This document shows positions 15,265 through 21,930 of a DNA stretch of 22,009 nucleotides, piece after piece. Under the pieces are notes generated by a model, which was not told the DNA's origin, searched no databases, and saw only the letters and a program-made list of their open reading frames with translations. Origin of the DNA: Prochloron sp. SP5CPC1 (GTDB lineage Bacteria > Cyanobacteriota > Cyanobacteriia > Cyanobacteriales > Prochloraceae); the NCBI GenBank assembly GCA_014323965.1, contig JACONB010000014.1, positions 1 through 22,009 of the forward strand, in the 5' to 3' direction. How positions within the stretch are numbered: the stretch's first letter is position 1; the number at the start of each line of letters is the position of its first letter. The translations under genes and the position numbers were made by a program.

Positions 15265-16398
15265 ATGGCTTTTATATCTATGCTACAGGATTTTGATAAA
15301 CATATACCATTGGTCGGTGATCTAACACATAAAAGCCCACTTGGCTTTCAATTAAGCCGAGGATTGATTGAGGGGTTTAATGCATTACAACTGGCAATTG
15401 TAGAAGTCTATATCAATGGTGTAGAAATACCTAATTTTGTCTTGCAAGGTATTATGGATACCTGTATGCCTATATTGATCAAGTTTTTACCTTCGTTGTT
15501 TGTCCCTTATGAATGGGTACTAGAGGAAACGGAGCATCTTGCCGAGGGGTCTCATGAGTTAATAAAAATTCAGTACAACCTTCCTCAAAAGATGTTTAGT
15601 CTGATGTTAGGTGACGGACCACTCATTTATCCTAAATATACTGTTGGTCTTTGGGAAAAAGGGGCGCTTAACCTTGAACAGGCTCAAACCCAAATGATCG
15701 ATGATATGATTGAGAAAGTGGGTATCAAAGACGGCGATCGCATTCTAGAAATTGGTTGTGGTTGGGGTTGTGTGGCAAATTACATTCTCTCCAAATTTCC
15801 AAATATCGAGTTTACAGGCTTAAATTTAAGCGGGGAGCAATGCAAGTACATCCGCAGGAGAATTCAGGATCAGGAAAGTTACCTCAGCTCGCCTCGATTT
15901 ATGTTATACGAGCAGGATTTTAATGATATAGAATTCGACCAAAAATTTGACGTAATTTTCTCATTGGGTGTTTTTGAGCATATTGGTAATTTAACTAAGT
16001 CATTCTCAAAATTAGCATCCTTCTTAAAGGATGATGGTTATGTTTTTACGCATATTATGACAATCCGTGCTACAAATAATATATCTAGCGTTTTTACACA
16101 TAAATATATTTTTTCCCATGGTCGTTTGTGGAATTATGATGCTATTCCTGCCCATAACCAAGATTTAAAAACCATTAAACGGTGGTATATAAATGGAATG
16201 AATTATTCTCGAACATTTGCGAGCTGGTTGAATAACTTTGACAAATATCAAGCAGAGATCAGTACATTAGATTATGGTTGTGACTATGCTAAGTTTCGTA
16301 GGATCTGGCGGCTGTATTTGCTGTGGTTCTCGCGCAATTTTGCTATCTGGGATATCCATCTGGTCGCTCTATTCGCCGTGTGGTCAGGATTCACTTAG
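15265..16398 (+). CDS. SAM-dependent methyltransferase, cyclopropane-fatty-acid/coclaurine N-methyltransferase type
   Basis: 377 residues. The N-terminal ~120 residues form the extra helical domain found in CFA synthase and coclaurine-type enzymes (YNLPQKMFSLMLGDGPLIYP). The SAM-binding loop is LEIGCGWGCV (161-170), followed by FDVIFSLGVFEHIGN. The C-terminal part has WYINGMNYSRTFASWLNNFD, a signature of the family. The usual final stretch (a Gly-rich xGxYLM or SHYLF end) is not seen: after NFAIWD the protein ends IHLVALFAVWSGFT, so the tail may be frameshifted. The substrate is unknown, either an unsaturated lipid chain or an amine. A membrane protein follows about 190 nt downstream and may be its partner. 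Confidence 0.8.
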   Translation: MAFISMLQDFDKHIPLVGDLTHKSPLGFQLSRGLIEGFNALQLAIVEVYINGVEIPNFVLQGIMDTCMPILIKFLPSLFVPYEWVLEETEHLAEGSHELIKIQYNLPQKMFSLMLGDGPLIYPKYTVGLWEKGALNLEQAQTQMIDDMIEKVGIKDGDRILEIGCGWGCVANYILSKFPNIEFTGLNLSGEQCKYIRRRIQDQESYLSSPRFMLYEQDFNDIEFDQKFDVIFSLGVFEHIGNLTKSFSKLASFLKDDGYVFTHIMTIRATNNISSVFTHKYIFSHGRLWNYDAIPAHNQDLKTIKRWYINGMNYSRTFASWLNNFDKYQAEISTLDYGCDYAKFRRIWRLYLLWFSRNFAIWDIHLVALFAVWSGFT

Positions 16399-16580
16399 TT
16401 TGGTTCGGAGTTTCGCTATGTTTAATCAGTTACTTTGGTTAGGATTAGTGTGGGATTTAAAAACCCCAACATGTAAGAAAAATATGCCCTCCCATGATCG
16501 TAATGTCAGCCTCAAAGCCCATCGGGATTGAGCGGGAGAAATGAAACTGTCAGAACTGGGTTCTCGTATTCAGAATAAAT

Positions 16581-17366
16581 TTGATAATGATTGTATACAC
16601 AACAGTTTTTTTAGCCATCTTGACCTTCGAGGTTTTGCTGTTCTTGCTGCTGACCTCAATGCCATCGCTCGGGACATGGGGAAAAGATGCTGTCGATGCA
16701 TGTACCAAAGCCCCGATGCTGGACTGGTTATTATCCTTTATAATATTGGTTCCTTGGTTGATAGGTGGTCTAACTGTGCGATGGGGGGGCATTGTGGCAA
16801 GCCTTCTTGCCCAGGTCTTGGCGATGCAGTTATGGATTTTTTACCACGAGTTCCTGAACCGCAATGTTGCACCTGGCTCCCGTATCGCCCGTTTCCATAG
16901 CCAGCGCATTGGGTGGTGGCGTAATCACTTGGCGTTGTGGGTGACCTCGATTATCGTGCCCGTATTTTTTCTGCTCCGGTTCTCAGAGGTTTTCGTCTAT
17001 CCAATGCTAATTTGGTTACTTGGGTTTCCCAAATACAAGCACAGTGATTGGGTCAATGTTAGTCGTCACAAGTTTGAAGGATTGGTCGGACACGATCTGA
17101 TTTGGTGTCTTTACTGTGACTGGATGACGGGTGTGTACTCCCTCGGTGCCGAAATGTTACGCAACGTTGAATCATTTTGGTGCCCAATCAAATTTTACGA
17201 TGGTAAAAAGTGTGAAAACTGTCGGCTTGACTTCCCCGATCTAGAAGGTGGATGGGTTGACGCTGACGGAACGATGAATGATGTGGAACAAGTCTTGAAT
17301 CAAATGTATGACGATCGCCATAGATCATGGTTCGGTCATCCAGAACGTCACCAAGATCAAGTCTAG
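16581..17366 (+). CDS. Multi-pass membrane protein with a C-terminal CxxC, unknown function
   Basis: About 260 residues. Some five hydrophobic segments are visible, among them TTVFLAILTFEVLLFLLLT, LSFIILVPWLIGGL, LWVTSIIVPVFFLLRF and VYPMLIWLLGFP. A soluble tail of ~90 residues has GKKCENCRLDFPD and GGWVDADGTMNDV, i.e. a CxxC that may bind metal or undergo redox change. The ATG at 16587 is the likely start; a TTG at 16581 is possible. An ATG at 16541 with a strong ribosome site (GCGGGAGAA) opens another frame (MKLSELGSRIQNKF) that may be the true N-terminus, lost by an indel near 16575. The gene probably forms an operon with the methyltransferase upstream. I do not recognise a named family. 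Confidence 0.7.
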   Translation: MIMIVYTTVFLAILTFEVLLFLLLTSMPSLGTWGKDAVDACTKAPMLDWLLSFIILVPWLIGGLTVRWGGIVASLLAQVLAMQLWIFYHEFLNRNVAPGSRIARFHSQRIGWWRNHLALWVTSIIVPVFFLLRFSEVFVYPMLIWLLGFPKYKHSDWVNVSRHKFEGLVGHDLIWCLYCDWMTGVYSLGAEMLRNVESFWCPIKFYDGKKCENCRLDFPDLEGGWVDADGTMNDVEQVLNQMYDDRHRSWFGHPERHQDQV

Positions 17367-17663
17367 CACTTCCCTAACCCCTGCTTCCTTGAGGGTAGCG
17401 ACAACTGTTGACCGTCGGCTGTTCGTTGAGACTGAGAGGGTGTTCTAATTTTTCTCTTCCACCGTATCCGGATCCCTATTCTCTTCTTCGCAAGGACTGA
17501 AACCTCTCTGGGTGCTTGTGGAGCAAATAGCTTAAGTCTGTGGCTGGTTGGTGAGTACTGGTGATAGTAGCATTGGTGGGCGATGCCTACAAGAGAATTG
17601 ATACGATCGGCAAAATGTAGGGGCACTGTTGGGGTAAAAAATCATGAGAAGAGTAGGGAATAG

Positions 17664-17683
17664 CCTGGGGTTTCAACCCCAGG
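17664..17683. repeat. Perfect palindrome, GGGGTT hairpin
   Basis: CCTGGGGTT (17664-17672) and AACCCCAGG (17675-17683) are perfect inverted repeats with two bases between. With the usual loop rules the hairpin has eight pairs. It is part of the repeat patchwork between convergent genes. Confidence 0.7.
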
Positions 17684-17696
17684 AGGGGAGTAATTG

Positions 17697-17716
17697 AAAC
17701 CCGGTCGGGGTTTTAT
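17697..17716 (+). terminator. Weak intrinsic terminator-like hairpin
   Basis: AAACCC (17697-17702) pairs with GGGTTT (17708-17713), then the sequence runs into TTTTATAA. It would serve the methyltransferase/membrane-protein operon, 330 nt from the last stop. The stem is short, so this is a tentative call. Confidence 0.35.
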
Positions 17717-17732
17717 AAAGGGCGCGCCGCTT

Positions 17733-17755
17733 GGTGGGCAATGCCCACCCTACAG
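17733..17755. repeat. GGTGGGC...GCCCACCCTAC repeat over the pnkp stop codon
   Basis: GGTGGGCAATGCCCACC makes a seven-pair hairpin, continued by CTAC. This is a frequent cyanobacterial short repeat. The pnkp stop codon (17750-17752) lies inside it, so the repeat defines the end of that gene and could act as its transcription end. Confidence 0.65.
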
Positions 17756-20326
17756 ACGAGGATCCACAGGTTCACTCTCCAATGCAAGAATAGCAAAGAC
17801 ACATTCATGAACCCGACGCAAAGGTTCCCGTTCCACAAATCGCTCCAAAGCTTCCATACCCAAACAAAACTCTTTCAATGCTAAACTCCGCTTCCTCGAT
17901 AACCCTCTCTGACGCAACCGCTCCAAATTCTCTGAGATAGTATATTCCAAACCATAGATAATCCGCAAATATTCCTGACCGCGACATTTCAATGCTGGTT
18001 GCATTAACCCCCGTTTGCTTTTAGCTATAAAAGACAAAGGTTTAACTACCATTCCTTCTCCTCCCGCAGCAGTAAGTTCCTCCCACCACTTAATTGCTTC
18101 TGCTTCCGACTCTGGATTTTTGGTATCCACTACCTTATACTCAGTTGGTGTCATTAACAAGGGGTCAGTGCAACAGATTTGCCCTAATATATTCAGATGC
18201 CAAAGATGGTCTTTATCCCGGTAAACTGCCCCCTCCGTGGCTAACAGGTGGAACGGAGCTAACTTTAAGTCCTCAATACCATTCACTTCCCAACAATAAG
18301 GACGGTATGCTTGTACATATCGTTGGGCTAACTGCTCCTTCTCCTGATAGCGAGTTAAAATCTCCCCCACATTTAAACCCCGCACCGCACCTTGTTGGAG
18401 CAAAGAAACAGCAGAAGACAGAGCAACCCGTGCAGCTACCCCCACTGCTGCATATTGTTCTCGAATCAGTTCCTCAGCTTTCACAGACCAAGGCATGATT
18501 TCGCAGTCCAAACAAACCCAGTCCGTCTCAAAATCCTCCCAAAATCCACCCTTTGTCAGTGCTCCTTGTAATTGAGTTAGTACTTCCTGTTCCAGTTTTG
18601 GATTCTTAAAGAAACGCCTTCCTGTACGACTATAGCAAATGCCAATGCCCTCGTCAACTACCCCAAATCGCCGTTGTGCCGCCTCCTCATGCCGACAAAC
18701 TATAACTATCCCCCGGGAACCCATATGCTTTTCTTCGCAAATTACTTGAGAGACACCCAGACGACGATAATAAGCAAAAGCTTCTGTGGGATATTCCAAT
18801 AAACCAGGTTTACTGGAAGTTTCCGAAGGTGACATGGTTGGAGGTAAATATATCAGCCACTTGGGATTAACTGCAAATCGACTCATGACTTCCAAGGCAG
18901 TCCTAGCATTTTCTTCCCGAATAGTTACCCTAGGTCCCAGTCTGGTCTCTATGGTCCTTTTAACCAACAAGTCTTCCAACTCTAACACATCGTCCAACTG
19001 CTGTTGGGTGGTAAGTAAAGAGGGAGTAACTTTTGCCAGTAAAAAAGGCTTCACTGGTTCAGAATAGGTTCTCCCAGCAGCAACAGAAACCAGTTCCTTT
19101 TCCGGGTAGCGCAGTGCAGTCAACTTCCCCCCAAAGACGCAACCCGTATCGATATCGATGGTATTATTGAGCCATTCTGGTTCGGGAACGGGGGTATGAC
19201 CGTACACAACCAGAGCTTGACCCCGATATTCTTTCGCCCACTCATAGCGCACTGGTAAACCAAACTCGTCAGTTTCCCCAGTTGTTTCCCCATAGAGAGC
19301 AAAGCTGCGGACTTGTCCCGAACCCCTACCCTGCATGGACTCTTTCATTCCTGCATGGGCTACTACTAATTTACCTTGGTCCAAGACGTAGTGACTGACG
19401 ATACTGTTCAGAAAGGCAGCAATAGACTGCTTAAACTCTTCGGAAAGGGGTTCCAACTCTGCTAAAGTCTGGGCTAAACCGTGTTTAACTTGTACATTTC
19501 TGCCTTCCAGCTTCCGCACCAACTTCATATCATGGTTTCCAGGAACGCACAAAGCACTGCCCAATTCCACCATATTCCGCACTAATTTAAGGGTAGCCAG
19601 GATTTTTGGTCCCCTGTCCACTAAATCCCCCAAGAAGACTGCTTTACGCCCCTCTGAGTGATGATATACCGGGCCATACCAACCAGAACCAGGGTTGGGA
19701 TGGGCAGTTATTTGGTATCCTAGGTTTTGCAGTAGAGCTTCCAGTTCATCATAGCAACCATGAATGTCCCCGATAATATCAAAAGGACCATGTTCCTGAC
19801 GTAAATTATTCCAAAGTGGCTGACGATGAATAGAAATCTTATCTATTTCTTCTACAGAAGAGAGGATATAATGGTAGCGGAAGCCTTCCCGTTTCAGCTT
19901 ATTTAACCCTCGACGCAAATATTGACTCTGACTGTGAACTACCTGGGGACCGAACTGGCGCTCTGGACGATTTTTGTTCCGTTCGTGACAGAGTTTTGGT
20001 GGTAAATTAAAGGCTATTGCCACACTAAAGAAGTGGTATTGCTTGGCCAAGTTTAACAGCAGTTTCCGGTCCTCTGTTTTCACATTAGTAGCGTCTATTA
20101 CGGTCAAACGACCCCCTGCTAAACGTTTGGCAGCGATAAAATGGAGAACCTCAAAAGCATCTTTAGTAGCTCCCTGATCCGTTTCATCGTCCGATACCAA
20201 CCCTCGACAAGTATCAGAAGAAATAACCTCCGTGGGTTGGAAGTGTTTCCGAGCAAAAGTAGATTTACCGGAACCGGAAACACCAATGAGGACAATAAGG
20301 GAGAGTTCGGGAATTTTGATATCCAT
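17750..20326 (-). CDS. pnkp: Polynucleotide kinase-phosphatase-ligase Pnkp (bacterial RNA repair)
   Basis: 858 residues, the full length of bacterial Pnkp, with all three domains. Kinase: Walker A GVSGSGKST at 15-23, then VIDATN. Metallophosphatase (~183-420): GDIHG at 186-190, GDLVDRG at 233-239, GNHD at 263-266, HAG at 324-326, GHTP at 376-379. Adenylyltransferase/ligase (from ~480): CEEKHMGSRG with the nucleotide-accepting Lys533, and GEGMVVKP near the end. Pnkp heals broken RNA ends (5' phosphorylation, removal of 3' phosphate or cyclic phosphate) and, with the methyltransferase Hen1, seals them with a 2'-O-methyl mark, typically on cleaved tRNA anticodon loops. No hen1 gene lies in the window. 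The ATG directly follows the TAA of the upstream gene, so it is translated with that operon. Confidence 0.93.
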   Translation of the reverse strand: MDIKIPELSLIVLIGVSGSGKSTFARKHFQPTEVISSDTCRGLVSDDETDQGATKDAFEVLHFIAAKRLAGGRLTVIDATNVKTEDRKLLLNLAKQYHFFSVAIAFNLPPKLCHERNKNRPERQFGPQVVHSQSQYLRRGLNKLKREGFRYHYILSSVEEIDKISIHRQPLWNNLRQEHGPFDIIGDIHGCYDELEALLQNLGYQITAHPNPGSGWYGPVYHHSEGRKAVFLGDLVDRGPKILATLKLVRNMVELGSALCVPGNHDMKLVRKLEGRNVQVKHGLAQTLAELEPLSEEFKQSIAAFLNSIVSHYVLDQGKLVVAHAGMKESMQGRGSGQVRSFALYGETTGETDEFGLPVRYEWAKEYRGQALVVYGHTPVPEPEWLNNTIDIDTGCVFGGKLTALRYPEKELVSVAAGRTYSEPVKPFLLAKVTPSLLTTQQQLDDVLELEDLLVKRTIETRLGPRVTIREENARTALEVMSRFAVNPKWLIYLPPTMSPSETSSKPGLLEYPTEAFAYYRRLGVSQVICEEKHMGSRGIVIVCRHEEAAQRRFGVVDEGIGICYSRTGRRFFKNPKLEQEVLTQLQGALTKGGFWEDFETDWVCLDCEIMPWSVKAEELIREQYAAVGVAARVALSSAVSLLQQGAVRGLNVGEILTRYQEKEQLAQRYVQAYRPYCWEVNGIEDLKLAPFHLLATEGAVYRDKDHLWHLNILGQICCTDPLLMTPTEYKVVDTKNPESEAEAIKWWEELTAAGGEGMVVKPLSFIAKSKRGLMQPALKCRGQEYLRIIYGLEYTISENLERLRQRGLSRKRSLALKEFCLGMEALERFVEREPLRRVHECVFAILALESEPVDPRL

Positions 20327-20830
20327 TTAATCATCAACCTCAATTAATTCGACTTCCATAGAACTGCGAAATTCTGTCAAAACATGTGCTAAATTAAACT
20401 CGGGGTATTCCTCGAACAAAACTAGAATGGGATTATCTTCCTCACTATAGTATACCTCCCATGGTTCCTCCTCATTAATCAAATTCTCATACTCTGGGAA
20501 CTTCCCATAACATCTCACATTCTCCCAGGGCAACCACTCTTTTGGGTCTCTGTAGAAGTCAAGATAGGTCAAAAGGGGAATTTCCTCATAGATAATATCA
20601 CAGTAGTCATGCAGTAATGCCATTAAATCAGGAGGTAGAGGGTTTCTCAGCTTCAGCCAAAATGCCATTTCATAGTCATAGGAGTTATCCAGAAACCGTC
20701 TTTTTCCCACCACTAGACAGCGAAACTTAACCCCTAAATCACATTGATATCTTCTGTTAACCTCTGCCTCCCATTGCTCGACTTTAGGAACCATGTCGTG
20801 CAATAATATATCTGGAATCTCATTATCCAT
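20327..20830 (-). CDS. Unknown acidic protein, paralogue A (pnkp operon)
   Basis: 167 residues, strongly acidic and rich in aromatic residues. It starts MDNEIPDILLHDMVPKVEQW; the core is EMAFWLKLRNPLPPDLMALL and IPLLTYLDFYRD, and the end is EFRSSMEVELIEVDD. I do not recognise the family. It is clearly a duplicate of the upstream gene: both share HDMVPxVxxW, MAFWLKLxxPxPDLMAL, IPxLTYLDxYR, EEENPIL, FNLAxxLxEFRSSME. Its TAA is followed with no gap by the ATG of pnkp, which indicates tight translational coupling. Acidity suggests that it binds a basic partner, perhaps the small basic peptide encoded just upstream, but this is conjecture. Confidence 0.8.
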   Translation of the reverse strand: MDNEIPDILLHDMVPKVEQWEAEVNRRYQCDLGVKFRCLVVGKRRFLDNSYDYEMAFWLKLRNPLPPDLMALLHDYCDIIYEEIPLLTYLDFYRDPKEWLPWENVRCYGKFPEYENLINEEEPWEVYYSEEDNPILVLFEEYPEFNLAHVLTEFRSSMEVELIEVDD

Positions 20831-20836
20831 AAAAAA

Positions 20837-20893
20837 TCACGTTCTGGGAAGATAAAAATCATGCTTCCTTCCTTTTTTCTTACGCTTACCCAT
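20837..20893 (-). CDS. Small basic ORF, copy 2 (18 aa, in frame inside the end of paralogue B)
   Basis: An internal ATG at 20893 opens MGKRKKKGRKHDFYLPRT and shares the stop of paralogue B. Its match to the free-standing ORF at 21431-21502 (identical first eight residues, similar HD-Y-L-R end) suggests a small gene of its own before fusion. Whether the internal ATG is used cannot be told; no clear ribosome site is seen (the preceding bases are GAAAGCATT). Confidence 0.45.
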   Translation of the reverse strand: MGKRKKKGRKHDFYLPRT

Positions 20894-21397
20894 AATGCTT
20901 TCTTCAATCCTAGTGCTATCAGACTCAATTAATCCTGCTTCCATAGAACTGCGAAATTCTGCCAAAGCATCTGCTAAATTAAACACGGGATATTGCTCGA
21001 ACATCCTTAAAATCGGATTTTCTTCCTCAGGATAATCCACGTAATCATACCATGCACCTTCTTCTTTGTAACTTGGAGTCCAAACTGGTAAGTCCCTAAA
21101 ACAGCTCACATGGTCCCAAGGCAAACTATGGGCATCTCCGTGATATCTGTACAAGTCAAGATAGGTCAAAAAGGGAATTACTTCAAAAATAGTCTCACGG
21201 TGTTCATTTATTAATGCCATTAAATCAGGGGAAGGTTGCTTCAGCTTGAGCCAAAATGCCATTGCATAGCAGTCCTGGTTCAACCTGGATTTTTTTGGGG
21301 CTTTTCGAGACACTAGATAGCTAAACTTAAACTCCAAAGCAAAATCTAGATATCTTCCTTCAACCTCCTCGCACCATTCCTGTACTTGAGGAACCAT
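20837..21397 (-). CDS. Unknown acidic protein, paralogue B, with basic C-terminal extension
   Basis: 186 residues from the ATG at 21397. Compared with paralogue A the start codon seems shifted: the homologous residues DNFIPKLFHD lie upstream in frame, but AAG stands where A has ATG, so translation may start at 21397 or at a rare codon upstream. The body ends EFRSSMEAGLIESDS. It then continues without a stop through TRIEESI into MGKRKKKGRKHDFYLPRT, which equals the separate small basic ORF that precedes paralogue B (21431-21502). The original arrangement was probably [small ORF][acidic protein] twice, and here the first acidic protein has lost its stop and reads into the second small ORF. Six T residues separate its stop from the next ATG. 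Function unknown. Confidence 0.75.
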   Translation of the reverse strand: MVPQVQEWCEEVEGRYLDFALEFKFSYLVSRKAPKKSRLNQDCYAMAFWLKLKQPSPDLMALINEHRETIFEVIPFLTYLDLYRYHGDAHSLPWDHVSCFRDLPVWTPSYKEEGAWYDYVDYPEEENPILRMFEQYPVFNLADALAEFRSSMEAGLIESDSTRIEESIMGKRKKKGRKHDFYLPRT

Positions 21398-21430
21398 ATC
21401 ATGGAAAAGCTTGGGAATAAAATTGTCCTT

Positions 21431-21502
21431 TCAAGCCCGCCTAAAGAGAGTATAATCATGATATTTGCCCCTATTATTCCCTTTTTTCTTCCGCTTACCC
21501 AT
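21431..21502 (-). CDS. Small basic ORF, copy 1 (23 aa)
   Basis: ATG at 21502 to TGA at 21431-21433 encodes MGKRKKKGNNRGKYHDYTL followed by FRRA. It is very basic (KRKKK, RR). It is conserved as copy 2 at 20837-20893, and a promoter-like TATAAT stands about 26 nt upstream. Conservation of both ends and the stop after a duplication suggests that the peptide is really made. It could be a leader for translational coupling or a small RNA-binding peptide; no function is known. Confidence 0.5.
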   Translation of the reverse strand: MGKRKKKGNNRGKYHDYTLFRRA

Positions 21503-21527
21503 AGTTATTTCTCAACGGTGATAAATT

Positions 21528-21556
21528 ATTATAATTTTACATTATCCTTTTGAGAA
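21528..21556 (-). promoter_or_regulatory. Probable promoter for the small ORF - paralogues - pnkp operon
   Basis: On the minus strand a perfect TATAAT (21533-21528) has TTCTCA (21556-21551) 17 nt upstream as a weak -35. Transcription would start near 21521, 19 nt ahead of the small basic ORF. The gap to the coiled-coil gene upstream is 82 nt, enough for a separate operon. Confidence 0.45.
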
Positions 21557-21584
21557 GAATAATGCAACTTCAGAGTGGAATTTT

Positions 21585-21860
21585 CTAATCTCCCTGATTT
21601 CCTCGAATCAAATAGCGTACTTCTTCCAGCAAAACATTAAATCTCTCATCGTTTTCTGCTTGTCTCTGTTTGGTTAACTCTATTTCTCGTTCATGTTGAG
21701 CTGCTACTTGTAATAATGCTTGAGCGGTGACTCTTAAACCATCTACACTATCCCTTACCTCTGTAATGCCCTCCCGCATCTCGGTCATGCCCTCCCGCAT
21801 CTCGGTCACGCTTGAAGCTAACTCATCGAGCATTTCATCGTTCCAACGTTTTACTGCCAT
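21585..21860 (-). CDS. Small coiled-coil protein, copy 1
   Basis: 91 residues starting MAVKRWNDEMLDELASSVTE. Almost all of it is a predicted coiled coil with TEMREGM-type heptads, then AAQHEREIELTKQRQAENDE, and it ends VRYLIRGNQGD. Such short proteins are frequent in filamentous cyanobacteria, often in several neighbouring copies, and have no known role. Inside the gene a 21-nt unit is tandemly repeated (21768-21788 and 21789-21809) with a degenerate third copy, giving exact heptad multiples. A second gene copy starts its homology only 70 nt upstream (21931 onward). Confidence 0.75.
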   Translation of the reverse strand: MAVKRWNDEMLDELASSVTEMREGMTEMREGITEVRDSVDGLRVTAQALLQVAAQHEREIELTKQRQAENDERFNVLLEEVRYLIRGNQGD

Positions 21861-21930
21861 TTTCTCTCCTCAATCCTACTCTGATTACTTTGTAAATACC
21901 CTCGTGCCCATTGCTATTCCCCTGGATTTT

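Larger units (their letters stand above)
17367..17749. other. Non-coding gap with several palindromes
   Basis: No gene I can support. The minus-strand open frame at 17363-17626 has low-complexity basic composition and no family features. From 17618 the DNA is a patchwork of short repeat pieces (GTAGGGGCAC, CCTGGGGTT palindrome, AAACCC...GGGTTT, GGTGGGC hairpin), which separates two convergent operons. Confidence 0.6.

Noticed and set aside
16541..16900. Plus-strand ORF of 119 codons overlapping the membrane protein
   Set aside because: Only its first ~15 codons might be real (as a lost N-terminus); the rest is a shadow of the membrane-protein frame.
17363..17626. Minus-strand ORF of 87 codons
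   Set aside because: Random-looking, basic, low-complexity residues with no family pattern, in a gap rich in repeats; it also overlaps the end of the membrane-protein gene.
8070..17755. The repeats as a CRISPR array
   Set aside because: They are single or paired palindromes in separate gaps, without regular spacers or cas genes.
18015..18498. Plus-strand ORFs within pnkp
   Set aside because: Antisense to the conserved ligase domain, with no features of their own.
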